64,000 nucleotides of DNA from Afipia sp049747295 (lineage in GTDB: Bacteria > Pseudomonadota > Alphaproteobacteria > Rhizobiales > Xanthobacteraceae), in the NCBI RefSeq assembly GCF_049747295.1, contig NZ_JBMHJM010000001.1, positions 4,092,001 through 4,156,000 of the forward strand, read 5' to 3'. The position numbers and the translations under genes are program-made. The notes beneath the pieces were generated by a model. That model saw nothing but the letters and a program-made list of their open reading frames with translations, made no database searches and was not told the origin of the DNA. This document shows, in pieces, positions 16,386 to 25,455 of the stretch (its first letter is position 1; every line of letters starts with the position of its first letter).

Positions 16386-17612
16386 ATGAACCTGTCCCGC
16401 CGCAGCCTGATGCTGGGCTCCGCCGCTGTTGCCGCCGGCGCGTTCGCTCGCCCGGCCTTCTCGCAGACGCCGACCATCAAGATCGGCGTGCTTGCCGACT
16501 TCTCCGGTCTTTACACGGATCTGTTAGGCCCTCCGGGCGTCGAATGCGCCAAGCAGGCGGTGGAAGAATTTACCGCCAAGGAAAAAGGCTTCGGGGTCGA
16601 GGTCGTTTTCGGCGATCACCAGAACAAGGCCGATGTCGGCTCCGCCATCGTGCGCCGCTGGCTCGATAACGAAAGTGTCGACATGGTCATCGCCGGGCCG
16701 AATTCCTCGGTCGGTCTGGCGGCATCGTTCATCTGCAAGGAACGTGACAAGGCGTGTCTGGGCGTCGCGGTCACCTCGACCGATTTCACCGGCAAGCAAT
16801 GCACGCCGGTCACCGTCAACTGGACCTATGACGGCTATATGTTCTCGAAGGGCGTCGCGCTCGAGATCGTCAAGGGCGGCGGCAAGAAGTGGTTCTTCCT
16901 CTCCACCGACAACGCGTTCGGCCTGTCGCTGACCGAGGAAACCAGCCGCTTTGTCGAACAGGCCGGCGGCAAGGTGCTCGGCAATGCCAAGGTGCCGCTC
17001 AACGCATCGGACTTCTCGTCATTCCTGCTGGCGGCGCAGAACAGCGGTGCCGACACCCTCGGCCTGTCGATCGGCGGATCGGATCTCGCAACCTGTTTGA
17101 AGCAGGGCGGCGAGTTCGGCATCACCAACAAGATGAAAGTCGCGGCGCTGGTGACCTTCCTCAACGACATTCACTCCGTCGGCCTCAACACCATGCAGGG
17201 CTTGTTGTTCTCCAACAGCTTCTATTGGGACCTGAACGATCGCACCCGCGCGTTCACCAAGCGCGTGCTGCCGCGCATGAACGGAACCTATCCGGGCATG
17301 ACGCATGCCGGCTGCTACGGTGTGACGCTGCATTATCTCAAGGCGGTGGCGGCGCTGGGCGCTGCGGCGGCCAAGAAGAGCGGGGCGGCGACGGTGGCCA
17401 AGATGAAAGAGCTGCCATCGGATGACGACGCGTTCGGCCCCGGTTCGATCCGCGCCGACGGCCGCGCCGTGCTGCCGGCTTACCTGTTGCAGGTGAAGAA
17501 GCCCACCGAGAGTAAAGGCCCGTGGGATTACTGCAAGGTGGTTTCGACCACCTCCGCGGTCGAAGCCACCAAGCCGCTCAATGAGGTCGGCTGTCCGCTG
17601 GTGAAGACCTGA
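16386..17612 (+). CDS. ABC transporter substrate-binding protein (branched-chain amino acid type), Tat-like signal
   Basis: The 408-residue product starts MNLSRRSLMLGSAAVAAGAF, a twin-arginine-like export signal, and then has the periplasmic-binding type I pattern (TIKIGVLADFSGLYTDLLGP, later HAGCYGVTLHYLKAV). It lies alone between two terminators, just before the second binding protein and the full permease/ATPase set, so it may be an alternative receptor for the same transporter. Family ligands include amino acids, amides and aromatic acids; here the catabolic neighbours suggest a carboxylate or sulfonate, which is inference. Confidence 0.9.
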   Translation: MNLSRRSLMLGSAAVAAGAFARPAFSQTPTIKIGVLADFSGLYTDLLGPPGVECAKQAVEEFTAKEKGFGVEVVFGDHQNKADVGSAIVRRWLDNESVDMVIAGPNSSVGLAASFICKERDKACLGVAVTSTDFTGKQCTPVTVNWTYDGYMFSKGVALEIVKGGGKKWFFLSTDNAFGLSLTEETSRFVEQAGGKVLGNAKVPLNASDFSSFLLAAQNSGADTLGLSIGGSDLATCLKQGGEFGITNKMKVAALVTFLNDIHSVGLNTMQGLLFSNSFYWDLNDRTRAFTKRVLPRMNGTYPGMTHAGCYGVTLHYLKAVAALGAAAAKKSGAATVAKMKELPSDDDAFGPGSIRADGRAVLPAYLLQVKKPTESKGPWDYCKVVSTTSAVEATKPLNEVGCPLVKT

Positions 17613-17626
17613 CGCGTTTTGGCGAG

Positions 17627-17656
17627 CATGACCGGCATAATGCCGGTCATGGTTTA
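17627..17656 (+). terminator. Hairpin terminator after the first binding protein
   Basis: CATGACCGGCA pairs perfectly with TGCCGGTCATG around TAA, followed by GTTTAATT. The stem is strong and the T run is weak. Confidence 0.65.
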
Positions 17657-18002
17657 ATTCGGCTGTTCAGTCTTCGCCGCACGCAATCCTGATTTGCGCC
17701 ACGCCCCCGTCGGTAGCGGTCCGGGTGAGCAGACCTGTCGATTTAACGCGAAAAATCAGCTTTTCCTCCGATGCCCGCGTTGCGGACGCTCTGCTGCTGC
17801 GGCTCCGTGCCACGTATCGGCCAGCCCGCCCAGCGCAGTTCGCGGCGATGGTGAGTTGCGTAAGCCGTTCAAACCATTAATACTCCGCGCCTCGCGAACC
17901 AAGGCTGGGATACTCTCGTGTCCCGGTTTTGGCATTCGTATGAATTTGGGGCTAGCTCGTTTACGAGTGTCAGAACCTAAGAGACACTGGAAGAATATAA
18001 AT

Positions 18003-18081
18003 CTAGTGCGGTTTTGGATCTGACGTTCGTATGACGGACCAGCGGTGAATACTGATACGAACGTCAGATCCACCGCACTGG
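18003..18081. repeat. Palindromic repeat, copy E
   Basis: CTAGTGCGGTTTTGGATCTG continuing to ACGTTCGTAT is inverted as ATACGAACGTCAGATCCACC continuing to GCACTGG, around a 24-base loop. It ends 33 bases before the start codon of the second binding protein, nearly the same distance as copy B from the aldolase start. Confidence 0.85.
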
Positions 18082-18114
18082 CCGCTCGCGCACTCAGGTG
18101 GGAGGATAAGCGAA

Positions 18115-19284
18115 ATGATGAAGAAGACCGGCGGCCTGATCGCCATGATGGTAGCTGCTTTGCTTGCGGGAGTTGGCACTCCGGCCGAAGCGAAGGACAA
18201 GGTCAAGGTCGGTTTCATCGGCCCGCTGACCGGCGGCAATTCGGTGGTCGGCATCGGCGGCCGCAATTCGGCGGATCTCGCCGTTCGCCTGCACAACGCC
18301 GATCCGAAGAGCAAATACGACTACGAACTCGTCGTTCTCGATGACGAGTGCAAGCCCAACGTGGCGGTGCAGGTGGCCACCAAGATGGCGACCGATCGCA
18401 GCGTGATCGCAGCCGCGACGCATTACTGCTCCGCCACGGCCATCGCCACGGTTGATGTCTACGGGAAATTCAACCTGCCGATCATCGTCTGGGGCGCCGT
18501 GCTGCCCGACATTACCTACCGCAAGAAGATCGCGGAGGTGCATCGCGTCAATGGCACGATGATCAACCAGAACGAAGCGAATGCCGAACTGCTGACCAAG
18601 CTCGGCTACAAGAACTTTGCCGTCATTCACGACACCACCGACTACGGCAAGGGGCACGAAAAGTATTTCAGGGAGTCCCTGGAGAAGCGTGGCGGCAAGA
18701 TTGTCGGTACGTTTGGCGTCACTGCCGACCAGCAGGATTTCACCGCCGAACTTACCCAGATCAAGGCGCTCAATCCCGAAGTGATCTATTTCGGCGGTTT
18801 GACGCCGATCGGCGTGCGCATCCGTTCGCAGATGGACAAGCTCGGCATCAAGGCGGTGTTCGACGGCACCTCCGGCATTGTTTCCGATGCCTATATCCAG
18901 GGCCTGGGCCCGCTCGCCGAAGGCACGCTGGCGTTCCGCGAGGGCGCGCCGACCGAGAAGCTGCCTGGCGGCAAGATGTTCCTCGAGAAATACGCCGAGC
19001 AGAAGTATGACGGCGCGCCGGAAGCCTACGGACCCTTCGCATTCGCTGCGATGGACCTGATCATCGACACGATCGAAAAGGTCGGGCCGGATCGCAAGAA
19101 GGTCGTGGCCGAATTGGCGAAGGTGGACAACCGCGACTCCATCGTCGGCAAGGTCACCTTCGACGATCACGGCCAGAACACCGTTCCTGTCGTCACCAAA
19201 TATGTGGTGCAGGACGGCAAGTTCATCGAGTGGGACGACAGCGAATACGCCTCCGGCAAGCGCAAGCTCCCCGGACAGAAGTAA
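18115..19284 (+). CDS. ABC transporter substrate-binding protein (branched-chain amino acid type)
   Basis: This 389-residue protein has a Sec signal (ending GVGTPAEA) and a type I periplasmic-binding fold: KVKVGFIGPLTGGNSVVGIG, AAATHYCSATAIATVD and a C-terminal NTVPVVTKYVVQDGKFI. GTGGGAGGATAAGCGAA gives a good ribosome site. It heads the operon of two permeases and two ATPases, separated from them by a hairpin terminator that probably sets binding protein in excess over membrane parts. Its ligand is unknown. Confidence 0.92.
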   Translation: MMKKTGGLIAMMVAALLAGVGTPAEAKDKVKVGFIGPLTGGNSVVGIGGRNSADLAVRLHNADPKSKYDYELVVLDDECKPNVAVQVATKMATDRSVIAAATHYCSATAIATVDVYGKFNLPIIVWGAVLPDITYRKKIAEVHRVNGTMINQNEANAELLTKLGYKNFAVIHDTTDYGKGHEKYFRESLEKRGGKIVGTFGVTADQQDFTAELTQIKALNPEVIYFGGLTPIGVRIRSQMDKLGIKAVFDGTSGIVSDAYIQGLGPLAEGTLAFREGAPTEKLPGGKMFLEKYAEQKYDGAPEAYGPFAFAAMDLIIDTIEKVGPDRKKVVAELAKVDNRDSIVGKVTFDDHGQNTVPVVTKYVVQDGKFIEWDDSEYASGKRKLPGQK

Positions 19285-19293
19285 ATCCATCTT

Positions 19294-19331
19294 GAGCGGA
19301 GCGGAGTCGTCAGATTCCGTTCCGCTTTTTT
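19294..19331 (+). terminator. Partial terminator between binding protein and permease
   Basis: GAGCGGAGCGGAGTC pairs with GATTCCGTTCCGCTT around GTCA, followed by TTTTTTC. It lies inside an otherwise continuous operon, so it likely reduces downstream expression. Confidence 0.75.
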
Positions 19332-19351
19332 CTTTTATCGGGAGTGACGAC

Positions 19352-20272
19352 ATGGATGCCGGGCTGATTGCCCAATACATCATGAACGGGCTGATGCTCG
19401 GCACGATGTATGCGCTGGTTGCGGTCGGGTTCACGTTGTTTTTCGGCGTGCTCGATGTCATCAAGTTCTCGCATGGTGACGTGCTCACCGTCGGCGCCTT
19501 TGTTGCGCTGGCGACCTTCGGCGGGCTGAAGGCCGTCGGTCTGGATTCCAACCCGATCCTGCTGATCGTCATGCTTGTCGTTGCGGTGTTCGCAACCGCG
19601 CTGCTCGGCATGGTCATTGCCCGCACCATGGTGCTGCCGCTGCGATCGGCGCCGCCGCTCAACACGCTGCTGATCACGCTGATGCTCGGCACGGTGCTGC
19701 GCGAGATGGTGCGGCTGTTCTATCCGGAAGGCGCGAATCCGAAGCCGTTTCCGGCGCTGCTGCCATCCGGCTCGATCAATATCGGTAGCTTCAACCTGCG
19801 TTACGACAACCTCATCATGCTGGCCGCCGGCCTCGGCGTGATCGTCGGATTGCAGCTGCTGCTCAACCGGACGCGGCTTGGGCTCGCCATCCGCGCCGTC
19901 GCGCAGGACGATGAGACCGCACGCACCATGGGGATCAATTTCACGGTGGTGGTCCTGATCACGTTCGCCATCGGTTCGGGACTGGCGGCCTTCGCCGGCA
20001 TCATGAACGGGCTCTATTATAACGAGATCAATTTCGGCATCGGTCTTCTGCTCGGCGTCATCGGCTTTGCCGCGGCCATTCTCGGCGGGCTCGGCAGCAT
20101 TTATGGCGCGATTCTCGGCGGCTTCCTGTTCGCCGCGCTGCAGACCATCGGCGCGGTGGCGCTGCCGTTTGCCAGTGCCTACAAGGATGTGTTCGCCTTC
20201 ACCGTCGTCATCATCTTCATGGCTTGGCGTCCGACCGGCCTGATCCAGGAAAAGATCAGTGAGCGGGTCTGA
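19352..20272 (+). CDS. Branched-chain-type ABC transporter permease (LivH-like)
   Basis: The 306-residue product has about eight membrane helices and LivH hallmarks: LGTMYALVAVGFTLFFGVLD near the N-terminus, RAVAQDDETARTMGIN in the cytoplasmic coupling loop and GGLGSIYGAILGGF. GGGAG precedes ATG 19352. It forms the transmembrane pore with the LivM-like permease encoded one base downstream. Confidence 0.92.
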   Translation: MDAGLIAQYIMNGLMLGTMYALVAVGFTLFFGVLDVIKFSHGDVLTVGAFVALATFGGLKAVGLDSNPILLIVMLVVAVFATALLGMVIARTMVLPLRSAPPLNTLLITLMLGTVLREMVRLFYPEGANPKPFPALLPSGSINIGSFNLRYDNLIMLAAGLGVIVGLQLLLNRTRLGLAIRAVAQDDETARTMGINFTVVVLITFAIGSGLAAFAGIMNGLYYNEINFGIGLLLGVIGFAAAILGGLGSIYGAILGGFLFAALQTIGAVALPFASAYKDVFAFTVVIIFMAWRPTGLIQEKISERV

Positions 20273-20273
20273 C

Positions 20274-21434
20274 ATGACTGAAACGAAACTATCCCAAGCG
20301 CCGTTGTGGCCGAGCCTCGCCGCACTGGTCCTTGCCACCGGCTATCTCATCGCGCTGCTGGCGGTCGAGGAACAGAACCTGATCATCGGCCTGTTGGCTG
20401 CAGCGATTGTCGCGGTTCTCGCGGCAAACTATTTCGGTGCGTTCGGCGCCATTGGCCGCAGCTTCGCGGATCATGAAGGCACTTTCAGCCTGTTCGCGGT
20501 GGTCGCGGCCTTCGCGCTTGCCGCTTATTTTCACGACAACCACTTCGTTTTGCTGCTGGTCGTCACCGTGATCCTCACCATCGTGGCGACGCTCGGCCTG
20601 AACGTGCAGTTTGGCTATTCGGGCATCGTCAATTTCGCCGGGGCATCGTTCTTCGGCATCGGCGCTTATACGGCGGCCGTGCTCAACGCTCATACGGCGG
20701 TACCGACACTGCTGGTGGTGCTGATCGGCGGGGTATGCGCGGCGCTGATCGGCTCGCTGCTGCTGCTGCCGGTGCTGCGCACCCGCGGCCACTATGCGGC
20801 ACTGGTGACCATCGCTTTCGCACTGCTGTTTAAGACCTTCCTTGAAGTCAACGACGTGCTCGGTGGTCCGCAGGGCCTGCAGGTCGGCGGCATGAGCATC
20901 TTCGGCTGGTCGTTCAACGACAACATCTCGATTGGTAGTATCGATCTGTCGTTCTATCTGAACTATTTCCTGATCAGCATGCTGTTGCTGATCGGCGCCT
21001 TCGTGCTGGTGCAGCGGCTGGAGCGGAGCTGGATCGGTCTCAACCTCGATGCGCTGCGGCTCGATGAGACCGCGGCCGGCTGCTTCGGCCTCAATATCGC
21101 GCGCTGGAAGATCGTCGCGTTCACGCTTGGCAATCTGTTGATCGGCATGGCGGGCGCGCTGTTCGGCATGGTCGGGAGCTTCATTGCACCGAACAACTAC
21201 ACCTTCGCGGATTCGCTGATCCTGGTGTCGATCTTGCTGCTTGGCGGAATCGGCAACGTCTGGGGGATGATCGTGGCGACGATCATCGTCGTGATCGTGC
21301 CGGAAAAACTGCAGACCATTCAGGAATATCGCTTCCTGATCTACGCCGTGCTGGTCATTGCGGTGCTGCTGTTCCGGCCGGATGGGTTGCTGCCGCGTCC
21401 GGTGCGGCGCTACTTTCCGGGAGCGCAGCCATGA
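20274..21434 (+). CDS. Branched-chain-type ABC transporter permease (LivM-like)
   Basis: This 386-residue membrane protein has LivM features: LNVQFGYSGIVNFAGASFFG and LGGIGNVWGMIVATIIVV. It has an extended N-terminal part of about 100 residues with extra helices before the family core, longer than the usual LivM. ATG 20274 immediately follows the LivH stop; an in-frame GTG at 20259 would overlap. Its last codons overlap the ATPase start (ATGA). Confidence 0.92.
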   Translation: MTETKLSQAPLWPSLAALVLATGYLIALLAVEEQNLIIGLLAAAIVAVLAANYFGAFGAIGRSFADHEGTFSLFAVVAAFALAAYFHDNHFVLLLVVTVILTIVATLGLNVQFGYSGIVNFAGASFFGIGAYTAAVLNAHTAVPTLLVVLIGGVCAALIGSLLLLPVLRTRGHYAALVTIAFALLFKTFLEVNDVLGGPQGLQVGGMSIFGWSFNDNISIGSIDLSFYLNYFLISMLLLIGAFVLVQRLERSWIGLNLDALRLDETAAGCFGLNIARWKIVAFTLGNLLIGMAGALFGMVGSFIAPNNYTFADSLILVSILLLGGIGNVWGMIVATIIVVIVPEKLQTIQEYRFLIYAVLVIAVLLFRPDGLLPRPVRRYFPGAQP

Positions 21435-22243
21435 GTGAAGCCATGACGGCCGCGGCCCCGACCACAAACCCGGCCATTCTTGAAGCGCGCGGGCTGACCC
21501 GCAGGTTCGGGGGCGTGGTCGCGCTCGACAGTCTCGACCTGAGCGTCAACGCCAACGAAATTCTCGGCCTGATCGGGCCGAACGGCTCCGGCAAAACCAC
21601 CTTCTTCAATGTCATCACCGGCATCTATCGGCCGAATGGCGGCACGGTGACCTTCGAGGACGCTGATGTCACCGGCGCGTCGTCGCAGAAGATGTATCAC
21701 GCCGGCGTCGCGCGCACCTTCCAGCGCTCGCGCCTGTCGCTGCCGCTGTCGCTGTTCGACAACATCATGATCGGCAACCACAAGCGGCTCAATCAGGGAC
21801 TCTGGTTCAACCTGATGCAGCGAAGCGCCTTCAAGGACGAGTTCGAGACAAACTATCAAGCGGCGAGGGCGCTGCTGGAAATCTTCTCGCCGCCGCTGGT
21901 GAAGCGGATGTTCGATCCGGTCGGCGCGTTGCCGATGATCGACCGTCGCCGAATCGAGATATGCCGCGCGCTGATCAGCGCGCCGCGGCTGCTGCTGCTC
22001 GACGAGCCGTCCGCCGGCATGACCCATGACGAGACCGCCGAACTGATGAACGACATCCTGCTGGTGCGTGACCAGAACCGCAACCTGACCATCGTCATCG
22101 TCGAGCACGAAATGGGCGTGATCGAGCGGATCACCAACCGCTGCGTCGTGCTGAATTTCGGACGCAAGATCGCGGACGGACCCTATCGCAGCGTCGCCGC
22201 CGACCCGCTGGTGCAGGAAGCCTATCTGGGGGCGTCGGTATGA
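21431..22243 (+). CDS. Branched-chain-type ABC transporter ATPase (LivG-like) with a non-canonical signature motif
   Basis: The 270-residue ATPase has Walker A GPNGSGKTTF, Q-loop region ARTFQRSRLS, Walker B LLLLDEPSAGM and switch His in VEHEMGV. Where LivG proteins normally read LSYGDQRRLE, this one reads LPMIDRRRIE, so the Ser-Gly of the ABC signature is missing. In a LivG/LivF heterodimer this would leave one of the two ATP sites with a degenerate signature. The replacement sits in otherwise well-kept sequence, so it looks like a subfamily trait and not decay. It overlaps both neighbours by four bases. Confidence 0.92.
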   Translation: MSEAMTAAAPTTNPAILEARGLTRRFGGVVALDSLDLSVNANEILGLIGPNGSGKTTFFNVITGIYRPNGGTVTFEDADVTGASSQKMYHAGVARTFQRSRLSLPLSLFDNIMIGNHKRLNQGLWFNLMQRSAFKDEFETNYQAARALLEIFSPPLVKRMFDPVGALPMIDRRRIEICRALISAPRLLLLDEPSAGMTHDETAELMNDILLVRDQNRNLTIVIVEHEMGVIERITNRCVVLNFGRKIADGPYRSVAADPLVQEAYLGASV

Positions 22244-22950
22244 GCGGCAAATTGATGATCGAGAACGTCTACTCGGCCTACGACAAGGCCGATGTCCTCG
22301 AAGGGGTCTCCCTGACCATCGAGCCCGGCAGGGTCACCTGTCTGCTCGGCTCCAACGGCTCGGGCAAGACCACGCTGATCCGCTCGATCCTTGGTCTCAC
22401 GCCGGCGCGCTCCGGCCGCATCATGTTCGACGGGGTGGATATCGCAGCGTTGCCGACCCACAAGGTGGTGGCCGCCGGCATCGCCTGCATTCCGGAAGGC
22501 CGCCGGGTATTTCCGAAATTCACCGTCGAGGAAAACCTGCGCCTCGGCGCTTATCAGGAGACCTCGGCATCACTCATTCGGTCGCGCATGGATGAAGTCT
22601 ACTCCCTGTTTCCGCGGCTGGCCGAACGGCGGACCCAGTTGGCCGGCACAATGTCGGGCGGCGAGCAGGCGATGGTCTCGATCGGTCGCGGGCTGATGCG
22701 CGCGCCGAAGCTGTTGTTGATCGACGAGCCGTCGCTCGGGCTGTCGCCGCGGTTCGTGAAGGAGAACTTTAATATCGTCCGGCAAATCAACGAGCGGGGC
22801 ATCACCGTCTTTCTCGTCGAGCAGAACGTGCATCAGACGCTGGCGATCTCTCACTATGGTTATGTGTTGTCCAAGGGACGGGTCGTCGCCGGCGGCACGC
22901 CGGAGGAACTGGCGAGCCGGGACGAGGTGAAGGAAGCCTATTTCGGGTAG
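22240..22950 (+). CDS. Branched-chain-type ABC transporter ATPase (LivF-like)
   Basis: This 236-residue ATPase is canonical: Walker A GSNGSGKTTL, signature TMSGGEQAMVSIGRGL, Walker B LLLIDEPSLGLS and switch region LVEQNVHQTL. It would pair with the LivG-like subunit and supply the intact signature motif. It is the last gene of the transporter operon, starting in the ATGA overlap. Confidence 0.93.
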   Translation: MSGKLMIENVYSAYDKADVLEGVSLTIEPGRVTCLLGSNGSGKTTLIRSILGLTPARSGRIMFDGVDIAALPTHKVVAAGIACIPEGRRVFPKFTVEENLRLGAYQETSASLIRSRMDEVYSLFPRLAERRTQLAGTMSGGEQAMVSIGRGLMRAPKLLLIDEPSLGLSPRFVKENFNIVRQINERGITVFLVEQNVHQTLAISHYGYVLSKGRVVAGGTPEELASRDEVKEAYFG

Positions 22951-23343
22951 GGCTGCGGATGGCCTTGAGGTGCGGAAACGTGCGTGGCAGTGTGCTCCCT
23001 CCGGCGGATTTTGATTTGCCGCAAAGCTTGTTTCGAGGAGGGGCTCAGTCTGCTCGAGGGTCGACCTGCTGACTGTAATCGAGATCACGGCCACGATGTT
23101 TAAGGCGACCGCAGACTAGGCGTGCAAGCAGGTCGCTAAAGTACCTAATAACGCTCTTCATAACGACGCTTCGTCAAGCACTTGGACAATTCTCAATATT
23201 TACCGGTGCGGCACGTTTGCCTTCTGCTGATGCCAGTGCGCAGCGCTTTGATTGAATCGCCTGGATTAAGTTTTCGATTTGAAGTTACCGGATTGAAGGA
23301 AGCTCGCTACGATTCATTTTTAAGTTCGACATTGAGGGGCGCG
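22951..23343. other. 393-base intergenic region, no gene seen
   Basis: No convincing gene, repeat or terminator was found between the transporter operon and the membrane hydrolase. An in-frame reading from 23182 joins the hydrolase gene but lacks a ribosome site and family-like sequence. Confidence 0.4.
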
Positions 23344-24570
23344 ATGACAGACGACCCGCTTATCCGAACGAGACTGGTCTTTCATCTTGGCGGTTATGAT
23401 CCGCATATGTTGCCGGAGAAATCATATCGCCGGTTTATCCGTGAGCTGAAACGATTTGAGAAAACCTGGTGCGCGGCCGCCGCAGTTTCGCCACTGAGCG
23501 TCGCGGCTGATGAGGCGACATGGCAGATCACGACAACGGGCCCCAATTGGCGTGTTGAGACACGTTATTGTCTGGTGCGCTGGGATGACATCATCAAGGC
23601 TGTTGCGCGTCGGCCCTGGTGGCAGCGCTTTCCCCTCAGTCAGGTGGCGTTTCTTGATTTTACCGCGGCAGGCGCGCTGTGGGGTTACATACGTACCAAT
23701 TGGCGCTATGCGCTCTTCTTTCTTTATCCATTCCTGCTTTTCGATATTTTCATCATCATTGCCTGGTTTACGGGGGATTTTCTTACCAAAGTGAGCGGTT
23801 CAATTTGGATCGGGGTGATCGCGGGGCTCTTGATGCTCGTTGCCCTGGTGCGAGGACCGTCCCGGTGGCTCGGCATTGTCACGTTGTTCGACGATTGGAT
23901 ATTCTCCACTAACTACATCCATGCAGGCTATCCTGTCCTTGAAAAAAGATTCGACTTTATTGCGAAGGATATTGATACCGCTGCTCGCAGCGCTCACGTG
24001 GATGAGATCCTCGTCGTTGGCCACAGCCTCGGCGCGGTGCTCGCGATCGACCTTCTGGACCGCGTGCTGAAGGGCAATCCTTCCATTGGCGTAAGCTTGC
24101 CACGCGTGGCATTTCTGTCCGTGGGCTCGTCGATCCTTAAGATCGGACTGCACCGGGGAGCTAGACGTTTCCGTGGTTCGCTTCAGCGTGTGGCCGCGGC
24201 CTCCGGAATATTCTGGGCCGAGTATCAGGCGTTGACGGACGTGATGAATTTCTACAAGACCAATCCGGTATCTGAGGTGGGGCTGACGGCCATTGACCGT
24301 CCTGCGGTGCGGATCGTGAAAATCAGAAACATGCTGGATCCAGCTTCCTATCGTCGTATCCGCCGCAATTTCTACCGGGTGCATAATCAGTTCATCAGCG
24401 GCAACGAGCGCCGCACACCGTACGATTATTTCATGCTGGTCTGCGGTCCGTTATCAGCAAGGCAGCAGGTCGAATCGCCGGATGGCGCAGCTTCGGCATT
24501 CGACGCGAACGGCGCATTGATCGGCTCCGATCCGGATCATCACGAGCCAAATCATCATGCCGCTGCCTGA
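23344..24570 (+). CDS. Membrane-anchored alpha/beta-hydrolase-like protein of unknown function
   Basis: The 408-residue product has a soluble N-terminal part, two hydrophobic segments (around YALFFLYPFLLFDIFIIIAW and the GVIAGLLMLVALV region), and a C-terminal domain with the nucleophile elbow VVGHSLGAVLAID (S228). This suggests a lipase/esterase fold tethered to the membrane. ATG 23344 is preceded by GAGGGGC; an earlier in-frame start at 23182 is less likely. I do not recognise a characterised homologue. The ICMT-like methyltransferase gene begins 22 bases downstream, so the two may share a transcript. Confidence 0.7.
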   Translation: MTDDPLIRTRLVFHLGGYDPHMLPEKSYRRFIRELKRFEKTWCAAAAVSPLSVAADEATWQITTTGPNWRVETRYCLVRWDDIIKAVARRPWWQRFPLSQVAFLDFTAAGALWGYIRTNWRYALFFLYPFLLFDIFIIIAWFTGDFLTKVSGSIWIGVIAGLLMLVALVRGPSRWLGIVTLFDDWIFSTNYIHAGYPVLEKRFDFIAKDIDTAARSAHVDEILVVGHSLGAVLAIDLLDRVLKGNPSIGVSLPRVAFLSVGSSILKIGLHRGARRFRGSLQRVAAASGIFWAEYQALTDVMNFYKTNPVSEVGLTAIDRPAVRIVKIRNMLDPASYRRIRRNFYRVHNQFISGNERRTPYDYFMLVCGPLSARQQVESPDGAASAFDANGALIGSDPDHHEPNHHAAA

Positions 24571-24591
24571 GCAAGCAGGGATGGACTGACG

Positions 24592-25176
24592 TTGACGCCA
24601 TCAATTGCAAAGGTGATTTTCGCGCTTCTCGCCTTGGGCTGGTACGTGATCCGCTTCCCCTACGAGCGAAGATCCCGTCGCACGCCTGTGGTGCGCAACG
24701 CGCGTGGTCCGCGCGAGATTGCGTTGTTATTGGTTTCACTCACGGGCTTGGGCATTCTGCCCTTTGTCTACATTGCGACCGGCTTTCCGCGCTTTGCGGG
24801 CTATTCCTTCCGGCCGGCCCAGGCGTGGCTTGGCCTTGTCGTGGCGATCGCCGCGCTCGTGATGTTTCGCTTGACCCACAAAGCGCTTGGGCGGAATTGG
24901 TCCGTCAGTCTTGAAGTTCGCGAAAGTCACACGCTGATTTCGGACGGTGTTTATCGCTACCTACGGCACCCGATGTATACGGCCTTCTGGCTGTGGGCCA
25001 TTGCGCAAGCCTTGCTGCTTCCGAACTGGTTCGCCGGCTGCGCTGGTCTCGTTGGCTTCGGCATTCTGTTCTTTGGCCGCGTGGCGAAAGAGGAAGCGTT
25101 GATGCTGGAGAGTTTCGGCGAGGATTATCGGAAATATATGTCCCGGACCTGCCGCGTGATTCCGTGGATTTACTAG
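24592..25176 (+). CDS. Isoprenylcysteine carboxyl methyltransferase (ICMT/PEMT-like) family membrane protein
   Basis: This 194-residue integral membrane protein carries the family C-terminal signature GVYRYLRHPMYTAFWLW and RVAKEEALMLESFGEDYRKY, the S-adenosylmethionine site. Bacterial members methylate lipids or unknown small hydrophobic substrates. The start is TTG 24592 with AGGGATGGA upstream; no in-frame ATG lies near. It follows the membrane hydrolase closely. Confidence 0.85.
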   Translation: MTPSIAKVIFALLALGWYVIRFPYERRSRRTPVVRNARGPREIALLLVSLTGLGILPFVYIATGFPRFAGYSFRPAQAWLGLVVAIAALVMFRLTHKALGRNWSVSLEVRESHTLISDGVYRYLRHPMYTAFWLWAIAQALLLPNWFAGCAGLVGFGILFFGRVAKEEALMLESFGEDYRKYMSRTCRVIPWIY

Positions 25177-25455
25177 CGCCGCGGTCGGCGCATTGCACCT
25201 TCACTGTGCATCGCAGGCAAAAGTGCGGCAAATGATTGTCCGCGAAGCGGTACGATCATCCTGAAGGCGTGCAGGATTTCGAATGGGCGTGTCATTTCGG
25301 GCACATGCCTCAGAAAACGCGCGTAGGGTCGTCCAATCGGGACGCTTTTAGTTGTCTGGAAACCATGCTGTGGCAAGCTTTCCGAGCGTAAATCGCCGCA
25401 AATGGGGTTTTCGAACACTGCTGAAGTTCTCCGTCCTTATCTAAGGAGATAGTTC

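Larger units (their letters stand above)
17613..18114. other. 502-base intergenic region with terminator and palindrome
   Basis: It contains the terminator at 17627 and palindromic repeat E at 18003. Between 17690 and 18000 I see no gene. The promoter of the ABC operon should be here. Confidence 0.5.

Noticed and set aside
18094..19692. 532-codon minus-strand frame opposite the binding protein and permease
   Set aside because: It spans two clear genes, an intergenic hairpin and part of a repeat, and has no ribosome site or family motif.
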